DNA of 11,295 nucleotides from Bacillota bacterium (GTDB taxonomy: Bacteria > Bacillota > Clostridia > Acetivibrionales > DSM-1351), in NCBI GenBank assembly GCA_023417285.1, contig JAEZFR010000343.1, forward strand, positions 1 to 11,295. Reading direction: 5' to 3'. Position 1 is the first letter of the stretch; each line of letters begins with the position of its first letter. Positions 6,242 to 11,295 of this stretch are shown here, in pieces. The translations under genes were made by a program, and so were the position numbers. Under the pieces are notes generated by a model, which saw only the letters and a list, made by a program, of their open reading frames with translations, ran no database searches and was not told where the DNA came from.

Positions 6242-9200
6242 ATGTATAGGAACAAAGGATTTTTAAGTAGTTGCCTTTTTGTACTTCTTTTTCTGGTAGG
6301 GGTTATGAGCTTTGCAGCTTATAAGGACTCTCAGAATGAGCAGTCATTTAAAAATGATGGATATATTTTAACATCTCCAAAGGGTACAGGGACTGAAGAT
6401 GTAAATAATCAGATTTATTTTGAAAAGGGTACAAAGTACAAGGTTAAATATCCAAATAAGGTTGTCTTTACTGATCAGCAGGGAGAGGACGTCGCTATTG
6501 ATGCTGATACTTTTGTACACTACAATGATGGTTCGGTAGGTACACTTTCGGACAGCGTAATGATGGGGTTAGATGAGCTGGATACTTCTATGGTTAAGTA
6601 TTACGGCATGACTAATGAATCAATGATAGAGAATTCAGGCTCTAATTACATACTTGACAATCTAGGTGAACCTATTGATTTTAAGGATTTGATGTGGAAA
6701 ATAAGTGACAACAAGTTTATGATTATATCTGACAACATAAAAATTACTTTTTCTAATAAAAACGTTAAAGAATTTAAGGATTTTGTTGAGATAAATTATT
6801 ATGATTATGGGATTATTCGAATCATTACTCAGGAGGGAACGTGGCAAACGGTATCGCTGAATTGCTATGCCGAAATAAATAATGGCGTTATTATTAACCT
6901 CGCAAACAGAACTTTAGTTAAGGACGGCAAAGCTAAAATGTCATTGGAACAGATGGTTATTAATTCTGAAGACAATATTCAGATTATACCTGAGGATCAG
7001 AAGAAGTTGCTTGCACAAGTTCCAAAGTTTGATATTAAGACTATTGACGGAGTAAATGGTACAAACGGAGAAAAAGGGAAAGATGGAAAGATTGGTGAAA
7101 AAGGTAAGGAAGGCTTGGAAGGATTGAAAGGCGAGGATGGTAAGAGCGGTGATGACGGAGACTCAGGTACTGATGGTACAGCAGGTGAACCTGGTAAACC
7201 TGGAACAACAGGTATAACTGGTGCAAATGGAATAAATGGTGTAAACGGATCAAATGGGTCATCGGGCGCAAACGGCTCAGCAGGCGCAAATGGTGCTTCA
7301 GGCAGTAATGGAAGAAGCGGAGATCAGATTGAACTGGAAAATAGCGGAGGGACAGAACTTACTAAGGGTATAATTTTACCTGTGTTTACTATAAGCAATT
7401 TGGCTGTTAAGTCAAATACAATGACTTGCCGTATTTCAGTTGTTGATGCAGAGAATAGACTTGATCCAGACCCTTCAAAAAGATTCTCTATCCAGATACT
7501 AGAAAACAGTTCTGGAAAACAGATATACAGAAAAGATGATATTGATAGTATTCAAACTTCTTTAAATGAGTATGATTTTTCATTTAGTGGTCTTATACCA
7601 AATACTGAGTATCGTATGGTGATTTCAGCTAATTACTCAGTTGATAATACTTGGTATTCAAAAGTTTTTGCAGACAAGTTTTTTAAGACAGATTCTCTCG
7701 GTATAACAGTGAAAAAGGATTTTGCCACTAGCGACAAATTACAGTTCAAGGTTACGCTCAAGGAGTATTCCTATCTTCATAATTTAGAGCTTATGCTTAC
7801 AGGAAGTTCAATATCTATTGCACCAAAACTTGTAGAAGCAGCTACAGCAATCACACAGCCAGATGGTACAAAGGCGTTGACTGTGACATTTGAGGGCTTA
7901 AATTCTAATACAAAGTATCAATTGGTTGCTCAAAATATTAAATTGAAATATGATGTAGATCTTGTTACTGCTCCCGATAATATTGAAGGGGAGTTTTGGA
8001 CGTTGAGGAAAGCCCCACAGCTAGGAAAACCTACTGTTGTTGTAAATAAGAGAACAAGAAGCTTTGAAATGCATTTGGACTCTGTTACAGATTTAGATAA
8101 TTCAATTACTAGATATAGATATGAAGTATATGAAGTAGGTACACCCGATAAGCTTGTCAAGAAGCTGTATACTCCATCATATAAAGAGCCCGTAGTATTA
8201 TACGTAGATGGAGTTGATATTAGAAGCGGGCAGGATTATAGAGTCAAAGTAGTTGCTGAGGGGTTTGACAATGAGAAACAAACTGAATATGCAAGTGCTG
8301 TTTCTGATGTATTTAACATTGTTGGAAGTAATTACCCTACAGTTACTTTCAGAAAAGATGATGTTTTGACAGCCCATGACAGAATTGTTGGATTTATTCA
8401 CCTCAATACTAATGGCTCACTGATTAAGGTTGACGGTGCAAACCCACTAATTATAGAATATCAGAATTCAAAAGGGGACATTAATTCGTATCAGATTATT
8501 GATATCTCAAAATATAAGATAGTTGATACAAGTGGAACCAATACTTATGATATTCCATTTTATGAATCAGATCTTAAAGCTAATGATAATTACATAATAA
8601 ATGTTTATGGAAATATTGATTTGAACGATGGCGCAGGCTATACAAAACGTAGTCTTATAGGCAGCATTGTTACTAAAACAAATACACCAAATACATTTAC
8701 TGCTAATATGACTCAGGAGGTTGCCAGCACAAATCCTATCGCATTCAGGTTAAATCTTGTTGATGGAGTGGCTGGAGTATCAAGTGCATATGAAGCTAGT
8801 ACTATGGAGTATGTTGAAATAAATCTCTATAATGGTGATGCAAATGCAGCAAAGACCTCCAGGCCTGTTGCTACATATACTTTGGTAGGTACAGACGGAG
8901 AGAATTATAACAGTACTTTAGCTAATCAGCTATATAATACTGGAAATAGCACATTAATTACGGGATCAGATTTTAAAATAAATCCTTCTGTTATTTCAGC
9001 GTCTAAATACACTGTTGAGGTCATTAGTGCAAGAGACTACACTAAATATGGAAATGAATTCAAAATAACAGACAATATTAAGACTTTTGATAAAAAGGCA
9101 ACATTGCCTGACCTAACTCAAATTGATGTAAATAATGGATTGACAATATTGCCTATTACGGTTGCTAACATTTCACAATATGTTACTGACGCTACACAGC

Positions 9201-11295
9201 TTCAAGCATATTCAAAGTTTGACGCGGGCATAATTTTGGGCTATGAAATAAGGGCAGCACAATTTGACAACAGTTCAGATCTAACCGAAAGCTTTACGTA
9301 TTACGCGTATGACCAAGCGAGCTATACAGAGCAACCCACTGCTCAGGATTTTTATTCTCAGAACACGCCAGTTGCTACTGTTGTCAGCCCCATTAAGCAA
9401 AGTGATATGGGGGCAGTGCCTAGTGCAATATTCCTTTTTGGTAAAAACGAAGCAGCTTCCATGACAAGGGGCACAAAGTATGTGTTTACTTATAGGGCAA
9501 AGCTGAAGGAGACAAGTGATTTCTTTCCTGAAGTAGTAGACCCTAAGGTGGTTATTAGGTCAACGACTTGTGATGCACCATATCAAGCACCAAAGGTGTA
9601 TTTCTACCCTTGGACTTCTGACACACAAAGTGTTTCCTGGAGATATTACATAGATACTCCTGACACGGCAGCTGTAGTGGGAAACTTCTATACTACTGGT
9701 GTCGGTACATTTAGCATTGAAAACAGCATTCCAGCGTTGAACGCTCAGAACAGTATCTTGAAATTAAATAGCCTTGATAGGGGTGAAAGATACACATTAA
9801 AACTAATGACGAGAAGCTACAGTAATGCTGTTTATGGCGGTGCTGTGGAGAATACCTTGATTAATCAATACTTTGAGTCTACATATGTGCTTGATAAAGA
9901 TACAACTTCATTGTCATTTACAATGACTGATAAACCGTTGGAAAATCGTTATCTTATTTCTGTATCTGATACAGATAATGTTAACTATGCACATATATCA
10001 AGATTGGCCGCATTAAAAGTTAATGTATACACTAACAAAACTGATGCGCCTGTCAAGTCGATTATTATTCCTTTTGACAGCTTGGTACAAAACTTAGGTG
10101 TGGCATATCTTAAATATAGCGATATTGAAAGTCTACTTAATCGAACCCTATATTTTAGTATTTCTGCGATATATGATAATGGTGTTTCAGGTTTTGAAAG
10201 TGTAACAAATGGCTTGCAATTTGCGCTTCAAACAGTTAGTGGTACGGGAAAGGGTAATTATATTAGTATAAATTATACTGGAAATGGCATCGCGGAAGAT
10301 TCTACTGGCAATGCAAAAGGTTCATTTTTTAAGGTTACTGGTAACAATATTCAAGCTATCAATACAACTATAGATTTTGAAAGCGGAATAGTAAGTACCT
10401 ACCGTGATAGGTTTAGTTTTAGTGCTTCCTCTAGCGGAGCAAGACTTAGTAATATAAATTTGAGTCCTATTACCACTGTTAAAAAGTTAGATGAGGTTCA
10501 GCTTAAAAAGACCACATACCCTGTAAATGAAGATCCAGTATTTTATAGTTTTGATTTCAATAATATTACTCCCGCTGTTAACCTTAACAGTGGAGCAGCT
10601 TATACTATTGATACAACTGTAAACTCAGCTAATATAAGGTGGACAATAGCAGGACATGCCAGTAAAATGGCTGATTCTGCAACAATTAAGATTACTCCAC
10701 CAGTGATGTATTTTGACCTTTATAAGATTGATGCACAGAATTTCCAAACATATGTAAAAACTGTTCAGACCACAATGTCTGCAATTACCAGCAGTTATAA
10801 TACTTTTATTGACGATTTACAGCCAAATACAAAGTATGGTGTAAAACTGTATTTTTATTATAGTAATCAACCGGGTGTGAAGGTATATCCTATAAACTCT
10901 TATAGGCCTGAAGTTGTGCCTACTAGTAATAACATATATGTTTTTACAACAGCAGATAAGGTAATTATTACACCGAACAACCCTGCTATTACGTATGTTG
11001 CCAACAGCTATTTAGATAAGTACCTCAACTTGAGTTACGGACTGAATTTAACTCTAGGCTTTAACATACAGTACTCAATATGCAAAAAGGTTGGACAGAC
11101 ATATCAAGAGGTTGTCAGCAGTTCTGAACTTTCAAGCCTTGGTGTTATAAGCACACCTTCAACCTATAATGTCAATATGACTAATGAAAGAATTATGCTA
11201 ACTCCCGGAAGGCTAAAGTGGAACGAAAATGGCAGTACAGTTTATTTCAATTTTAATAATGATAACTATTACATTTGTATTAAGCCAGTGAGCAG
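6242..11295 (+). CDS. Giant surface protein: signal/anchor, collagen-like Gly-X-Y stretch and fibronectin-III-like repeats; 3' truncated by window edge
   Basis: The frame opens at ATG 6242, six bases after AGGAG (6231-6235), and stays open to the right edge: at least 1684 residues with no stop. Residues 1-26 have a basic start (RNK) and a hydrophobic core ending SFAA, a signal peptide or membrane anchor. Residues 27-269 form a domain I do not recognise. Residues 270-362 are 31 unbroken Gly-X-Y triplets. From about residue 375 on the chain is Thr/Ser/Asn/Tyr-rich and beta-like, with a recurring fibronectin-III-style strand motif (Leu-x-Pro-Asn-Thr-x-Tyr-x-x-x-Val or a relaxed form) near residues 453, 556, 663, 780, 920, 1077, 1180 and 1528. 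Cysteine is scarce. The likely role is a cell-surface or filament/adhesin protein; this is inferred from architecture. The cell-wall anchoring signal, if any, lies beyond the window. No functional link to the polyamine genes is evident. Confidence 0.88.
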   Translation, partial: MYRNKGFLSSCLFVLLFLVGVMSFAAYKDSQNEQSFKNDGYILTSPKGTGTEDVNNQIYFEKGTKYKVKYPNKVVFTDQQGEDVAIDADTFVHYNDGSVGTLSDSVMMGLDELDTSMVKYYGMTNESMIENSGSNYILDNLGEPIDFKDLMWKISDNKFMIISDNIKITFSNKNVKEFKDFVEINYYDYGIIRIITQEGTWQTVSLNCYAEINNGVIINLANRTLVKDGKAKMSLEQMVINSEDNIQIIPEDQKKLLAQVPKFDIKTIDGVNGTNGEKGKDGKIGEKGKEGLEGLKGEDGKSGDDGDSGTDGTAGEPGKPGTTGITGANGINGVNGSNGSSGANGSAGANGASGSNGRSGDQIELENSGGTELTKGIILPVFTISNLAVKSNTMTCRISVVDAENRLDPDPSKRFSIQILENSSGKQIYRKDDIDSIQTSLNEYDFSFSGLIPNTEYRMVISANYSVDNTWYSKVFADKFFKTDSLGITVKKDFATSDKLQFKVTLKEYSYLHNLELMLTGSSISIAPKLVEAATAITQPDGTKALTVTFEGLNSNTKYQLVAQNIKLKYDVDLVTAPDNIEGEFWTLRKAPQLGKPTVVVNKRTRSFEMHLDSVTDLDNSITRYRYEVYEVGTPDKLVKKLYTPSYKEPVVLYVDGVDIRSGQDYRVKVVAEGFDNEKQTEYASAVSDVFNIVGSNYPTVTFRKDDVLTAHDRIVGFIHLNTNGSLIKVDGANPLIIEYQNSKGDINSYQIIDISKYKIVDTSGTNTYDIPFYESDLKANDNYIINVYGNIDLNDGAGYTKRSLIGSIVTKTNTPNTFTANMTQEVASTNPIAFRLNLVDGVAGVSSAYEASTMEYVEINLYNGDANAAKTSRPVATYTLVGTDGENYNSTLANQLYNTGNSTLITGSDFKINPSVISASKYTVEVISARDYTKYGNEFKITDNIKTFDKKATLPDLTQIDVNNGLTILPITVANISQYVTDATQLQAYSKFDAGIILGYEIRAAQFDNSSDLTESFTYYAYDQASYTEQPTAQDFYSQNTPVATVVSPIKQSDMGAVPSAIFLFGKNEAASMTRGTKYVFTYRAKLKETSDFFPEVVDPKVVIRSTTCDAPYQAPKVYFYPWTSDTQSVSWRYYIDTPDTAAVVGNFYTTGVGTFSIENSIPALNAQNSILKLNSLDRGERYTLKLMTRSYSNAVYGGAVENTLINQYFESTYVLDKDTTSLSFTMTDKPLENRYLISVSDTDNVNYAHISRLAALKVNVYTNKTDAPVKSIIIPFDSLVQNLGVAYLKYSDIESLLNRTLYFSISAIYDNGVSGFESVTNGLQFALQTVSGTGKGNYISINYTGNGIAEDSTGNAKGSFFKVTGNNIQAINTTIDFESGIVSTYRDRFSFSASSSGARLSNINLSPITTVKKLDEVQLKKTTYPVNEDPVFYSFDFNNITPAVNLNSGAAYTIDTTVNSANIRWTIAGHASKMADSATIKITPPVMYFDLYKIDAQNFQTYVKTVQTTMSAITSSYNTFIDDLQPNTKYGVKLYFYYSNQPGVKVYPINSYRPEVVPTSNNIYVFTTADKVIITPNNPAITYVANSYLDKYLNLSYGLNLTLGFNIQYSICKKVGQTYQEVVSSSELSSLGVISTPSTYNVNMTNERIMLTPGRLKWNENGSTVYFNFNNDNYYICIKPVS
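7049..7327 (+). repeat. Collagen-like Gly-X-Y region (31 uninterrupted triplets)
   Basis: Residues 270-362 of the surface protein have glycine at every third position without a break. Triplets 1-17 are charged, with Lys-Gly-Glu/Asp neighbours such as GEKGKD and GLKGED, which are known to stabilise triple helices lacking hydroxyproline. Triplets 18-29 are uncharged and rich in Asn, Ser, Ala and Thr, for example GANGINGVN. Only two prolines occur (GEP, GKP). The region would trimerise the protein and project the downstream modules. Confidence 0.9.

Noticed and set aside
6263..6274. Lipobox-like LSSC at residues 8-11 of the surface protein
   Set aside because: The hydrophobic stretch lies after the Cys rather than before it, so lipoprotein processing is unlikely.
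7041..7289. Minus-strand open frame of 82 codons across the collagen region
   Set aside because: It is a by-product of repeated GGN glycine codons on the + strand; its Leu/His/Ser-rich product has no start context and no family.

Overview
The window looks like the chromosome of a low-GC Gram-positive anaerobe of the class Clostridia. This rests on AT-rich DNA, strong AGGAG-type ribosome binding sites, short Clostridia-style intergenic gaps, and the combination of SpeA with a carboxyspermidine-type spermidine route. The genus cannot be fixed from the sequence. All five recognisable genes lie on the + strand, and I saw no tRNA, rRNA, CRISPR array or intact insertion sequence.

Layout. (1) Bases 1-922 are the C-terminal part of a P1B-type (Zn/Cd/Pb class) metal-transporting ATPase, cut by the left edge. 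It carries an unusual pentapeptide-repeat insertion in its nucleotide-binding domain. (2) Bases 923-1084 hold a near-perfect Fur-type palindrome lying over the -35 box of a promoter for the next gene. (3) Bases 1085-3004 encode biosynthetic arginine decarboxylase (speA), followed by a terminator. (4) Bases 3287-4486 encode carboxynorspermidine/carboxyspermidine dehydrogenase from its own strong promoter. (5) A GC-rich hairpin separates it from carboxynorspermidine decarboxylase (nspC, 4627-5763). (6) Bases 5764-6241 are non-coding and contain an 89-bp near-palindrome (long-hairpin terminator or MITE-like element) and a good promoter. (7) From 6242 to beyond the right edge runs a very large secreted or membrane-anchored surface protein of at least 1684 residues. 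It has an N-terminal signal/anchor, a 31-triplet collagen-like Gly-X-Y stretch and a long chain of divergent fibronectin-III-like modules. It has no stop codon in the window.

How the genes fit together. SpeA makes agmatine from arginine. The dehydrogenase condenses aspartate semialdehyde with a diamine (putrescine, or possibly agmatine itself) and reduces the product. NspC decarboxylates that product to spermidine, or to aminopropylagmatine if agmatine was the amine. No agmatinase is present here, so either it lies elsewhere or the pathway runs through agmatine-derived intermediates. The Fur-type operator in front of speA suggests metal control of the first committed step. The surface protein appears to be a separate transcription unit.

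The most noteworthy items are the Fur-like operator on the speA promoter, the agmatinase-less polyamine cluster with a leader hairpin before nspC, the collagen/FN3-like giant surface protein, and the 89-bp palindromic element.
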